From Petrosia ficiformis (Eukaryota; Porifera; Demospongiae; Haplosclerida; Petrosiidae): a stretch of 64,000 bases of DNA. The position numbers and the translations under genes were made by a program. Of this stretch, positions 43,030 to 54,523 are shown piece after piece (position 1 is the stretch's first letter; each line of letters begins with the position of its first letter). The stretch lies in assembly GCA_947044365.1 (NCBI GenBank), contig OX345636.1, forward strand, positions 48,090,896 through 48,154,895. Direction: 5' to 3'. The notes under the pieces were generated by a model that searched no databases, was not told the DNA's origin, and was given only the letters and a program-made list of their open reading frames with translations.

Positions 43030-43455
43030 AAAAAGTATCCCTATGATTGCTTGGTGTCCAGCATTCAGTAATCTCACCTGACTTTATCAAGCCTGAAACA
43101 CAACAGTCTATTATAGTTATTATTTTGATTACCTTCTCTCCTTATTTTTTAAAGGAACTTGTAGAACTTTAGAAATATATTTCAGGTAGAATAGATTGCT
43201 ATTAGTTCTAGTTTCTACGTAGCAGCTTACTTACTTCCTGCTGCAGCAGCAGAGCTAGAGCGCACGTTCTATTACACACCACGCCCATTGATTGACCGAG
43301 CACCCGAGAATGACGCAACTTCCTTAACTACGTATACAACGCATACTCGCGCAAGTGGACACAAGAATATAAATATATATATAATTATAATTATATATAT
43401 TCAACCCCGTGAAAAGCAATCATAGGGAGGGTCCTACGGGCCATAAAAATGTTTG
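43030..43455 (+). repeat. Left inverted arm beside the Mutator-like relic
   Basis: GTATCCCTATGATTGCTTGG, GGTGTCCAGCATTCAGTAATC, TTCTAGTTTCTACGTAGC, GACCGAGCACCCGAGAATGAC and ACGGGCCATAAAAATG recur inverted at 48958-49352. It also resembles the right arm of FB2 (33100-33330). A 39-bp tandem copy of AAAAAAGTATCCCTATGATT precedes it. Confidence 0.75.
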
Positions 43456-43559
43456 TAGTGAGCCTTAGATAATTGAATGTGTTTGCTGAAACAATCAACA
43501 GCGTTCATTGTTGTGTAACGCCTGGTTGCAATGGCATACTAGTTCCTGTGTCGTTACAA

Positions 43560-46250
43560 AGTGAGTACAGTGAATTTTAGTTATGTTTGTAATGGCTGCG
43601 GTATTTCAAAAAGTACTTTTTGGAGGCTATTTAAAGAACAAATCACTAAATACTACAGAAACAGGGGCATCCATTCAGGTAGCATTCATTATATCAGGGT
43701 GTCTCTATGCTACATATTGTAAAGTATTAAAACTATCACTTGGGCTTCATGATGTTTTTATTTAACCATTGAAAGAATATACCCTGTAGTCGTTGACGAG
43801 ATGTGTGAGGAAGCTAAAGAAAGAGATGAAGGCAATGGAGGAAGACACTCATGGCTCATGGAAAAATGCAGTCACAAGTGCAGATGCAACATTGATGACA
43901 CCAGGCCACTTCTCCAAAAATGGCACATTCAGTGTTCGCAACTACTCTAATGGAGGTGCGCTCCTATTTTACAAACACTTGTGTCAACGTGGTAGGGACA
44001 ACATAATAGAAGGAGAGTTATATAAATATATTCATGGAAGGATTTGCAATGCAGGAGGTTATGCATCGAGCTAGAGAGGAAGGGATGAAACTTGCTGTCC
44101 ATTGACAAGATTCAAACTCTCGAAAATTACTCCAAGATGAAAGACAGGTTCCCTCTATTAAGTGGAGTACGCTGCTGCTGGGGTAATCAGCACAGGTGAG
44201 GTTGTGGTTGTATTACTGATGCTTTTATCAAGAGAGGCATAATAACTTTTCTTACATTCTGACAGACTCTAAGTCTACTGAAGAATTTGCAAACAGGCTA
44301 AGAGATCTACCAGAACATGTATGTGACAAGAACGAATGAGAAGAAGTGAAGGAAAAGGAAGCAAAGCCAATAAGTGAGAATCATCCTCTAAAAGTGTGTA
44401 GCTGTGGCAATTGTGCCAATAATGAAAAATGAGTGTGAAAGAAAAGATTACACTATGTAGTACAAGCTCATGTGTCCGTTTCACTCTCTCATGTATGAAA
44501 TTGAGTGTGACTATAGAGCCTCAATGGCTGACAGACCCGTTCATCCTGCACTGAAAAGATGTCACTCTAATTGGTTAGAAGCCTCACACAATGAATTCAT
44601 CAGGTTCAGGTCGATGGACATCAGCCTGGAGAGGTTTCACTATATGGTTCCACTAATCTAGGCGTGTTGCAGTCTAACATGACTTACATGGAGAAACGAG
44701 ATCCAAATTATCACTGGATACCTGACTTGTACAAAGGTCTGAATCTTCTGGTGTATGAAGGTATCCAAGAGGCTGTGATGACATCTAACATAAAAAAGGA
44801 GACAGCAATTGGGCAGCACAAAACAAGAGAAGGTGAAGAAAAGGAGAATAGAGTTGTTGAAGTTTCAAAAGAAAGAAGCAGCAGAGCGTCGTGAGTGGTC
44901 AAAGAAAAATGGAGGTGACATGTGTGGCGATACTGACGATAGGGATTCCGAAGCCCTTGAGAAGAAGAAAGTTAGCAACTCTCCTGAGATGAGGAAAGGT
45001 AGAGTCACACAGTGCAGTTATGGATCAACAGCTCACAGCCGGTCTACCTATAGGGACAGTAATGTATTAAGAATCAACGTGGTTTGTGACAAAGGGGATT
45101 TTGTTTACACTGCCAAAGATCAAGATACTGATGATGCAGATACACCTACAATGTTCAGTGATGATGAATTGTTCTTTAGTGACTCCAGCCTCGAAGAGGA
45201 CTATCTTGAGGACAGTAGGATATATGACGATGAGCCAGAATGTACATTTTGTGCTGAATCTTCATTGCCTTTATTAAGCAAAGCCCAGCGCTTTGACCCC
45301 TATACGTCCTCCAACTTCGACTCCTTTTAAAGGCAGGAAATGGAGCAGTCTACGAGTACACATGTTTTCCCCTGCCAAGAAAGGCCAACTCTTGGCTTTG
45401 TGCAGTACCATGCAGAGTGCCAGAGTATTGGCCGAGTCAGACTCTTCTTTGTCTCCTGAAGAGGACGTATACTGCATCTGCCGAGGAAGAGAGGAAGGGG
45501 ATATGGTGGAATGTGATGGAAATAGTTGCACCTTCCAGTGCTTTCACTTTGAGCGTGTGGGTGTCACTGAAGCTCCTGAAGGTAAATGACACTGCGATGA
45601 CTGTTCACAGGAGCGCAATAATGATCATTCATATGTTAAATTCATAGACAAGAACACAGCCACAGTAACTGTGACCAGCCCACTGCCCACTGAAGAGTGG
45701 AAAAGTGCTGCCAGAGATGTTATTGCTAAATTGTATCGTTGTGACCTCACTGCTCGGTCTCAACGAGTCCAGAAATTCCTTGCAGAGCCCCACATTTGTG
45801 ACAGTGTTTGAGGCAATGACAATTGCTTATTCAGAGCTTTTTCTAAAGAAGTTACAGGAACTGAATCTAACCACCAAACTGTTTGTTAAGCAATTGTTAA
45901 TTTTGTGATGCACAAAGATAATGCTTACAGTTTCTAAAAGGACTGCTTTGCCAGCAACTCACTCACTGCACGCCTTTATGACCCTATTGAGAATTTGACC
46001 AAATACATCAAAGAGAACCGTCTAGATGAGCGTGGATGGGGAACTGACTGTGAGATTACAGCTTTTGCTACTCTGTGTCAGATTGATGTTTGTACATACT
46101 CTGACATTGGATCCAGTCGTGCATGGCTGAAGTTTACCCACTCTTTTGTAATGAGCACTGCATGCCCAAGTCAGACTACAAGATCCACATGGAAGAAAAA
46201 AACCGCTACAATCGTGTGGTTCCTTCTGTGTAAAATCATAAATATGTAAT
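43560..46250 (+). pseudogene. Mutator-like transposase fused to PHD finger and OTU protease, decayed
   Basis: Blocks in order, in changing frames. Transposase: LPVV.EMCEEAKERDE-like text, SADATLMTPGHFSKNGTFSV, GALLFYKHLCQRGRDNIIEG (43793-44070), GCGCITDAFIKRG near 44200, CPFHSLMYEIECDYRASMAD and LKRCHSNWLEASHNEFIRFR (44470-44661), SNMTYMEKRDPNYHWIPDLY (44670 onward). Next a charged linker with EWSKKNGGD and a CSYGSTAHSR knuckle (44809-45330). Then a C4HC3 PHD finger, VYCICRGREEGDMVECDG ... CDDC (about 45465-45605), with one internal stop. Last an OTU domain with the catalytic box GNDNCLFRAFS (near 45812) and ENRLDERGWGTDCEITAFA (near 46015). At least six stops or frameshifts. OTU domains are Cys proteases that remove ubiquitin; their use by the element is unknown. 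Confidence 0.75.
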
Positions 46251-48770
46251 CAATCTGAACCACTTACATATAGTAAATGTGCTGGGAACAGTGAGTGTCA
46301 AACTCATGTACCACTTGTGGGTGGCATGTATGTATGTATTCATTTGGCCTAGTCACATGTACACGTATTGGTGACAAGTAATGCAATGTGTGTGTGCTCA
46401 CTGTTGGTCTTGTGTACCATGCGCAGGTGGCATGTATACCAACACTGATTGATTGTGCAACTTTTACAGACTGAAGCATAGAATAAAAAGGAGGAATGTA
46501 TTTTTTGTTGAGTTATTTATATTTAACTAAACTAACTAACCCCTTTTACGAGGGCAATGGGGATCACTTCTCTTTATCTTTCTAGCTCTCTTTACTTTAT
46601 TTTTTAAACATCTGCATGTGTACTAATGACTTGCTATATGTAATATAGTCACAATGCTTTTGACATACGGTTGTGTTTGAAACATGTAGATTAGAAGAGC
46701 AAGGGATAGACACAGTTTTTTTGTTGTTGTTATTGCACAAGGTTTCACTTGCCTATCTGTTGTGTATGTGTTTTGTTCTATGGTTGTTGTTAGCCTTTTA
46801 TAAATCTACATGTACATTTATGTGTCATATCAAGACAAGGATGTCCGTTTTAGGGCTACAAGTACATGCCCATTTTTGAGAGTTCCTGTAAACACCCCAT
46901 AATTTAAGCAGTTTTATGAGTAGTGTACAGGGATCAAAACCTCAAGACCACAAGACCAAAACTTCCTGTATGCACCCCATCATTTAGATGGGTTTACAAG
47001 TAGCATATGTGGATCAAAACCACAAGACAAAGACCTTCAAGACGGTGTGGGAATGATAATCCCTATACCCCACTGTGGACCACTCAACGTGTGTGTTCAC
47101 AAGAGATTGTGGATCTCTTACACTGTCGTGATCCATTTTGTATGGTGAGCTTCCTACTGATGGTTAGCAGCCAGCTCACATGTCATTGAGACGTGTATGA
47201 GACGCTGGTTTAGAGATAAGCAGAGTGAGAGAGGGTGGCTGGGAGGGGAGCTTGTGACACTGTGACACCTTCTTGTAATGTTGCAGGCCGTCACTCTCTT
47301 TACAGACATACACGTATATTTATGTAGAATATGGATACAATGAGCCGATTTTGTGATTTTCACATTTTAGCTACTTGTGTCTTGCTCCTCACATTGTAAG
47401 ATAAAATCCTGTAGAAATGGCTGTTTTCACACTACTGCATATAAGTCTACAAAGAGAGTGTTAATATCACTGTGAACTGTTGTAGTTCCCACATCAAATA
47501 CGTAGTGTTGTTTTAGTTAACTATGACTATAACCCCTTATGTAGTACATAACTAAACACTTTTTAAGCCAAAATCCTACCTAAATTGTTAGTTCTAACAT
47601 TTTGAGAAAAGCATACTTAACTGTCACCAAAATTGGTCATTATAACTAAAGCAACACTACTGAGTTAAGCAAGCCTCGCTCTTACACTGGATTTTACATT
47701 CAATGACTAAGTAATTGTTGTGTACCTTTATTTGTTGATTACACATAGGTAAAGAACAAAAAAGCAATTGGACACAAAGAAAACTGTGGTACATTTCATT
47801 TGTGTTTGTAACATTTTAATATTTGTATCACTTATACTATATATTACAATTATTGTAAACAAGCTAATTCTGAAAATGTGCATAATTGTAATCAAGTTAA
47901 ACGAAACAGTACTTTATTGGCCCATACTGTATTAAGAGTGTGTTTGTAGTAATATGATTAAAATTTAAAATTTCTAATGATAATAATATTGTCTAAATTT
48001 GGCCCTTTTAGTGTAATTCTCTAGCTAAAGTAAATTGAGTCACACATTTTATTTAATTCATAAAATTGTAGTAAATTTGATTAGTTAGTTATAAATAATA
48101 ATAATTCTACCATGCTTGTAGTTAATTGACCAATGAAATAGCTCAAAATGAGGTTAATAAATCTCATATCAAACCTCCTGGAGAGGTTCAATATTATATT
48201 GAAACCTCCCGGGATTATTTTCCCGGGATTGTATAATAATTTTGTCAGAGTTGTCATTGATTTATTATATATAATGGTTTATAAAATACACATTAAAAGA
48301 TTATAACCTTCGCTGTGAAGCGTAGGCTAAAGGGTATGACTATAAACAACTGTAGCTATAATTATTAGCTGTAATTCACAATGATGCTTGTCCTTTTTGA
48401 AAATCTGACACCAATTTGTATGCTTGTGATTGAGGTGTTTCAGAGCTCTAGTGTTTCCTCTCGTATGAGATCGATTCAAAAATAGTTGGGTGGGGCTGTT
48501 CTTGCATCGCGATTCGCGAACCTCTTGATAGCGATCGCGATCGATCGATTGCTGTTGGAAGACCACACCTTATACTGGAGTGGAGGAGGAGACGGAAGTC
48601 TGCCACATGTATAGCTCTTTCTGTCATTTGCGATTGACTGTAGATCAGTTACTTGTCTAAAGAGTCACAGAAACCCACACTATATATATCCATAGGTTAG
48701 TGAAATTATGTATACTCTTGCCACGAGCAATTTGCAAATGAAATGCGTTGCTATAGCATGGTAGAAGTGC
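46251..48770. other. Non-coding sequence between the relic and its right arm
   Basis: Contains a tandem duplication of about 105 bp near 46870-47035 (TTCCTGTAAACACCCCATAATTT / TTCCTGTATGCACCCCATCATTT) and a CG-rich palindromic patch near 48525-48550 (GCGATCGCGATCGATCG). No gene seen. Confidence 0.5.
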
Positions 48771-48870
48771 GTTATACACCTCAGTACGGTCTCTACTAGA
48801 TTTATCAAACCGAGGGCCGAAGGCACGAGGTTTGATAAATCTAGTAGAGACCTTTACCTCGGTGTATAAC
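48771..48870. repeat. Quasi-palindrome H3 with GC-rich core
   Basis: GTTATACACCTCAGTACGG... pairs with ...CCTCGGTGTATAAC, and CTCTACTAGATTTATCAAAC with GTTTGATAAATCTAGTAGAG perfectly over 20 bp. The core is CGAGGGCCGAAGGCACGAGG. Its arms resemble those of H1. Confidence 0.85.
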
Positions 48871-48957
48871 CTATACTTATTTTACATGATGTTATCAGAG
48901 ATGTAGAAAGAAAGAAAGAAAGAAAGACACCTGAGGCAATGGAAAAATGAAAAATGA

Positions 48958-49352
48958 GAGTTGCATGTATTTTTATGGCCCGTAGGGCCATCCCTATGAT
49001 TGCGCGAGTATGCGTTTTACACGTAGTTAAGGAAGTTGTGTCATTCCCGGGGGCTCGGTCAATTAATGGGTGTGGCGCGTAAAAGAACGCGCGCTCGAGC
49101 TCTACACGAGTCTACAGACCAGCAGAAAGAAAGCTGCCTGTAGGCTGTAGCTAAGTAACTTACGTAGAAACTGGAACTAGTAGCTAGCTATTCTCCCTGA
49201 AATATATTCCTAAAGTTCTACAAGGTCCTTTGAAAGGTCAGGAGAGTAGATAATCAAAATAATAACTATAATAAGCTGATGTGTTTTAGGCATGATAAAG
49301 TCAGCCATGATTACTGAATGCTGGACACCACAAATCAGTCATAGGGATACTT
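48958..49352 (-). repeat. Right inverted arm beside the Mutator-like relic
   Basis: Inverted partner of 43030-43455. It resembles the left arm of FB2 (TTTTTATGGCCCGTAGGGCC, TGAAATATATTCCTAAAGTTC). It lacks the AT-rich block (about 43364-43405) present in the left arm. Confidence 0.75.
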
Positions 49353-51387
49353 TTGTCTTCACTTAAATTTGTAAAGCAATCATAGGGATGTTTTATTTCT
49401 CTATATACACTTGTTTGGGGTTAACATTGTGCAACCTATTTGCAAACTAACGTTTGGGGGAGAAGGGGGAATGCCTAAAAGAAAACCTTGATAACAATTA
49501 AATATATATCATATTGAGGCATGTACAGATGTATGTGAATGAACAGGTGAATGGATATAAAGAAGGAAGATGATGCACATTGTTACATGTACATGTACAT
49601 GTAGATTGATGTATGCTTTTTAAAGCATATATATATGGTTGTTTTCTCTCTCTCTATAGGTTATTTTTTATTCAACTACATTTACATGTATATGAAGAAA
49701 CACAAAATGCATAGTGAAGTGTCATTTCTAACCTCTTACTAGATTACCTCAGTGGCATAGCTATACCCGGGCCTGGCTGGCCTGGGCCTGGGTATCAGAA
49801 TTAAATTCGAATTTTAATTATGCTAATTAACAATAATTTATTATATATATTCTGACACTTGTCAAGTTTGTTTATTTGAGATGGCCTTTCAGAAGCAAAG
49901 TAAAGGTATTATTTTTGACTGTTTAGATGTGAATCAGTTAGATTCTTCTGCTTCTAAGTGACAAAGGCAGCAGCATAGTGACGAAACTGATGCAGCTGGT
50001 AAGTAATGCTATCAGGACCACCAATGATGGTTTTAACAGTTGCGTGTACAAGTGTAACAGGAGTTCTTGGCAGAGTTCCTGACGATATTGCAGTATCATC
50101 AGAACTGTCCGTTTATCGACTTCTTGGTTGCGTTATTCATTTCATATCCCTTTCAGTTTTTTAATGTTGTAATTTTACAACATCCTGTCAGAGAGGAAGT
50201 GTATCCAACTTAATAGAATACTGAATTCAAACTGCAATTCACGGGATCTTGGATGTACCACGCCCCAAATTACTGTAGATTACGAGAGTTTGCCAATGTG
50301 GTGGCGGCATGTCGGCATTCTATTGTCAAAAACGCCCACGCTTTGTTGGATGTGGTCGGGCGGTGCTTTGATTCAAGTGTCCGCCCTTTGATGTTACTTT
50401 GAAGTTAGCTTAGGGTACTTAAAAAAAAAATAAAAAAGTAGAAGGAGATCAGAATGGGATGTTGATGTATGTGTGATGTATAGACTTGCTTTCTAGCTGG
50501 TTCTAGTGAGAGAGAAAGGGACGTTGGGAGAATAAGTGAAAAATACCATTCGCTTGCAGACTTGAGTGGATGCTGTGCTTGCAGTAATTGGTAAGCAAGG
50601 TTGAGTGAGTGTTAGATTGCTCCAGGAGGTCCAGAAAGTTGCAAAGAAGCTGCATTTGTGATGCTGAGCCACACCTCACACATTATATGCTTGATCAAGG
50701 TGGGTGTGGTTATAATAATTTCGAATATGTCTCTGTTGCAAAACTGAAAGAGATATTTACTAGAGAATGATAATCATTGTGGGGCAAGCCTGAGAGAACA
50801 CATTAAAAGGTGTAGTTGTAAGATGAGTAAAAGTATTTACGGAATACGTATGAATAGAAACAAATATAGCAACTTTCCAGCTACCTCACTAGTGTGGGGC
50901 TCGCTCAGACTCGCCCCAATTATTAATCGACACACCCATCATGAATAAATTAGATGTATGTGAAACATTGTTGGGGCGAGCCTGACCGAATGGTACATAT
51001 GTGTAGGCCATGTATATCGTGTACCGCATGGGAAGCAGGTGTATAGACACAGTCTCGTTAAATCAATTAGTGTGGTAAAAAAAATAAGGAATAAACAATA
51101 AACAATGATAATACATCAAAAGATTCAATTGAAAAACAAACAAAAAACAAAACGAAAATTAAAAAAATTTGTTTTAATTATCAAGTCCCAACACACTACA
51201 AATATATGATGATAAGAGAATGTTAGTTATAAGATGATAATAGTGTTACAAAAGAGAATATGCCATGTACATGTATATATGTGTAGAGAAACATGATTTA
51301 TTGATCATCTGTATGATAAGGTTCACTTAGTTAACAACAGATGTTGGAAGATTCTTTATTGCTTGCCAGAGCTTAAGCTGTAACGAA

Positions 51388-51675
51388 CACCCTAGAGAAG
51401 ATTAGAGGAGGGAGACAGGAAGATAAGAGGAGATGGGAGGGAGACAGGAGGATCGAGAAGAGATGAGAGGGAGACAGGAGAATCAAGAGGAGATGGGAGG
51501 GAGACAGGAGGATAAAGAGGAGATGGAAAAGAGAGACAAGAGAATCAAGAGGAGATGGGAGGGAGACAGGAAGATCAAGAAGAGATGAGAGAGAGGCAGG
51601 AGGATAAAGAGGAGATGGGAGAGAGACAGGAGAATCAAGAGAAGATGGGAGGGAGACAGGAATATGAGAGGGGAA
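51388..51675. repeat. Polypurine minisatellite, about 30-bp units
   Basis: About nine or ten units of the type GGGAGACAGGAGGATCAAGA. Apart from scattered C and T the strand is all A and G for nearly 300 bp. Confidence 0.85.
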
Positions 51676-51959
51676 GAATCAACATACCTCTTTACGTTAC
51701 AACTTGAAATGTTTACACTTGTCTCCAGGACAGTATACAGACAAAACGGTCATCACGTTGCTCTTGAGTTTCAGCCTTTCTCGTCCGTCTATCTGCGTCT
51801 CTACCGTTAGCTGGCAAGTCATTCATGTTTCAACATGCAACTGATAACTGATATCATGATGCAAGAGGTATTAAGGTGATCAAATTCCCGCTTCGGATCT
51901 GACTTAAGGATCAATCATCAGGACCTGGATATATTACAGCTCGTCCCAGCCACACCCAC

Positions 51960-53640
51960 TAGTTTAATAGTGTCAGAAAATAAGGATCTTTGGTAGTTTC
52001 TGTAATGAAGCTAATGATCTTTCCAAGTTTGTATATTCCAATCACCCCCTCACTGAATTAGCTTTTAAGTGTGCATTATACTGAATAATTACATAATGTT
52101 TACCCAAGCCCTGTTGTTCACTATATCTCGACTGGTCACAGTATTTAAAGCGACGAAAGCTAAGGATCTTTGACAGTTTCTTATAGCAACAGAAGATAAA
52201 TCTTTGGTAATGAAGCTAAGGATCTTTGCTAGTTTCTATATTCCAATAATCCATAACTTCGTTAGCTTTTAAGTGCGCATTATATTGAATAATTACATAT
52301 GTTTCTCCAAGCCTTGTTGTTCACATGTATAATGGACTGGTGACAGTAATTAATAATGATGGAAAGTAAGTATCTTGAGTAATAAAGCTAGGATCTTTGA
52401 TAGTTTCTACATAATTATTCTAATCAACCCTAACTTCATTAGCCTTGTTGATAACATGTATTTAATAATCACAGAAAATAAGGATCTTTAGTAATTTAAC
52501 TTATGAATCCAAAAAGGGTGCATATACTATTTCATTGTATGTTTCTCCAAGCCCTGTTGTTTTCTGTACCTTCGACTGGTGATAGTATTTAATAACAACG
52601 GAAGATAATGATCTTTGGCAATGAAGCTAAGGATCTTTGCTAGTTTGTATGTTCCAATCATCCATAACTGGATTTCCTTTTAAAGGTGCATTATAGTGAA
52701 TAACTCTATTTAATTGTACGTGTCTCCACGTCATGTTGTTCACTGTATCTCGACTGGTCACAGTATTTAAAGCGACGCATTTTTGATAATGAAGCCAAGG
52801 ATCTTTGCTATTTTTTATGTTCTAATCTTCCCTAATTTGGATTTCATTTTAAAGGTGAATTATACTGAATAACTCCATTTAATTGTATGTGTCTCCAACC
52901 CCTATTGTTCACTGTATCTTTGACTGGTGACAGTATTTAATAGTGACGGCACGTAAGGATTTTTGGTAATGAACCTAAGGATCTTTACTAGTTTCTATAT
53001 TCCAATCATCCTTAATGTGAATTTGGTATGTGATACTCAATAATTACATTTAATTGCATGTGTTTTCAACTCCTTTTTTTCAGCATAAAATAAAAAAATA
53101 GAAATTAAGGATCTTTGGTAGTTAAGTTTAAGTAACGAAGATAAGGATCTTTGATCATTTCTATATTCCAATCATCCATAACTTCATTAGCTTTTAAGTG
53201 TGCATTATAAAGAATAGTCTCATTTAATTTTTGTTGTTCACATGTATATATGATAGACTGGTGACAGCATTTAATAGTGAAAGAAAGTAAGGATCTTTGG
53301 TATTGAAGCTAAGGATCTTTGATAATTTTACATATTCCAATCAACCATGACTTCATTAGCCTTGTTGGTAACATGTATAATGGACTGGTGACAGTGTTTA
53401 ATAATGACAGACAAGTAAGGATATTTGGTGGTTTAAGTAATGAAGCTAAAGATCCTTACTAATTTCTATGATCCAATGATCGATCCCTAACTTGATTTTC
53501 TTTGCTACTTTTTATGTTCTAATCTTCTCTAATTTGGATTTCATTTTAAAGGTGAATTATACTGAACAACTCCATTTCATTTTATGTGTCTCCAACCCCT
53601 ATATATTGTTCACTGCATTTTTGACTGGTGACAGTATTTA
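51960..53640. repeat. Degenerate satellite array, unit about 170-210 bp
   Basis: The phrase order AAGGATCTTTG.TAGTTTCTATATTCCAATCA, CATTAGCTTTTAAGTGTGCA, TTGTTCACTGTATCTCGACTGG and TGACAGTATTTAATA recurs about eight times with indels. AAGGATCTTT alone occurs more than a dozen times. No ORF. Confidence 0.85.
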
Positions 53641-53789
53641 TCGAGGAGGACCATCATTTTTGAAACGTCAGTGTACGTTTTTGGTCCCCCGAACTGAAAA
53701 TTTCTGTCCGGGGACCAGATTTTTTGGGGGACCATAATTTTCACTACACCGGGTATGAATTAGGCTCTGGCTACGCCACTGGATTACCT

Positions 53790-54182
53790 CAACACTTGTG
53801 GAGTTGTCTACATATTTGCCAGTCCTTATGCTAACTTTGAAGCAAGCTTCAAGCCTTCTCTAACATCTATGAAATGCATAAGTGCACTTTGTGTAACTTC
53901 ACACAGGAAAAAAAAAACTCGGAAGATTTGCTACCACACCCACTTCAATGTTTGCACATTAACCCAGACCACTGTTGCGTGGCAATTAGTAAAGTAGATG
54001 ACGAAATGTTTTTTTGCAAGCAACTTACTTCATGGTTTCTGTTTCTAAACTACATCTCTATGTAATTCTAAAACTGATGAATACAAGGTAAATAATGGTG
54101 TCTAAAAGACCACACCCTTTGATTAAAATTATGTGTTAACTTTCTTAATTAATGAAACTGCTAAGTTTAACTGTTAAATAGA
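53790..54182. other. Spacer
   Basis: CATTAACCCAGACCACTGTTG near 53959 resembles the exon-like piece at 39728-39765, but reading continues without splice sites. A 63-codon frame at 53874-54065 covers it. Nothing else seen. Confidence 0.4.
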
Positions 54183-54523
54183 CGACTACTTATAAGGTTT
54201 CTGCTCTAGGTATCATAGTTCACCAAGCCTTTTTTGGCCACTCAACAAATGGAACACTGAAATTGTTATCAACCAAATAAAATTGGTTAAAATAACAAAT
54301 CAATAGTCTTTAGAGTGTGGCGGTTTATTTGGAGTTGAATTCCTCAATCATGCACGCACATGTGATGTAATAGTGATGACTCAAAAAATGTAAACTAAAT
54401 AAAGAATCATAGTTGACATTTTAAACACTCAATTTAGCATAATTTTTCAATCAGCAAAACAATCATTATATAATATTATATTAACAAAAACGTTAACATA
54501 ATAATGTCTAAATCTTGTATTTA

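Larger units (their letters stand above)
49750..53781. mobile_element. 4-kb hAT-type element packed with tandem repeats
   Basis: Ends CAGTGGCATAGCTA and inverted TGGCTACGCCACTG (consensus CAGTGGCRTAGCYA, typical hAT), plus a second shared block ATACCCGG / CCGGGTAT near the ends. A perfect 8-bp duplication GATTACCT lies at 49742-49749 and 53782-53789. A 26-codon frame at 49881-49961 (MAFQKQSKGIIFDCLDVNQL) and a nearby AGCTGGTAAGT donor may be leftovers of the first transposase exon. No catalytic domain is visible, so it is non-autonomous. Most of the inside is a polypurine minisatellite and a degenerate satellite. Confidence 0.8.

Noticed and set aside
44809..45330. 173-codon ORF as an independent gene
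   Set aside because: Its charged text and zinc-knuckle fragment fit between the transposase and PHD parts of the decayed Mutator-like protein.
49881..49961. Intact hAT transposase in the 4-kb element
   Set aside because: Only a 26-codon start-like frame is visible. No BED zinc finger, RNase H-like catalytic residues or dimerisation domain was found.
51890..51930. Possible further hammerhead on the minus strand (CCTGATGATTGATCC)
   Set aside because: The second core would be CGAAG instead of GAAA plus stem III, and stem I does not pair.
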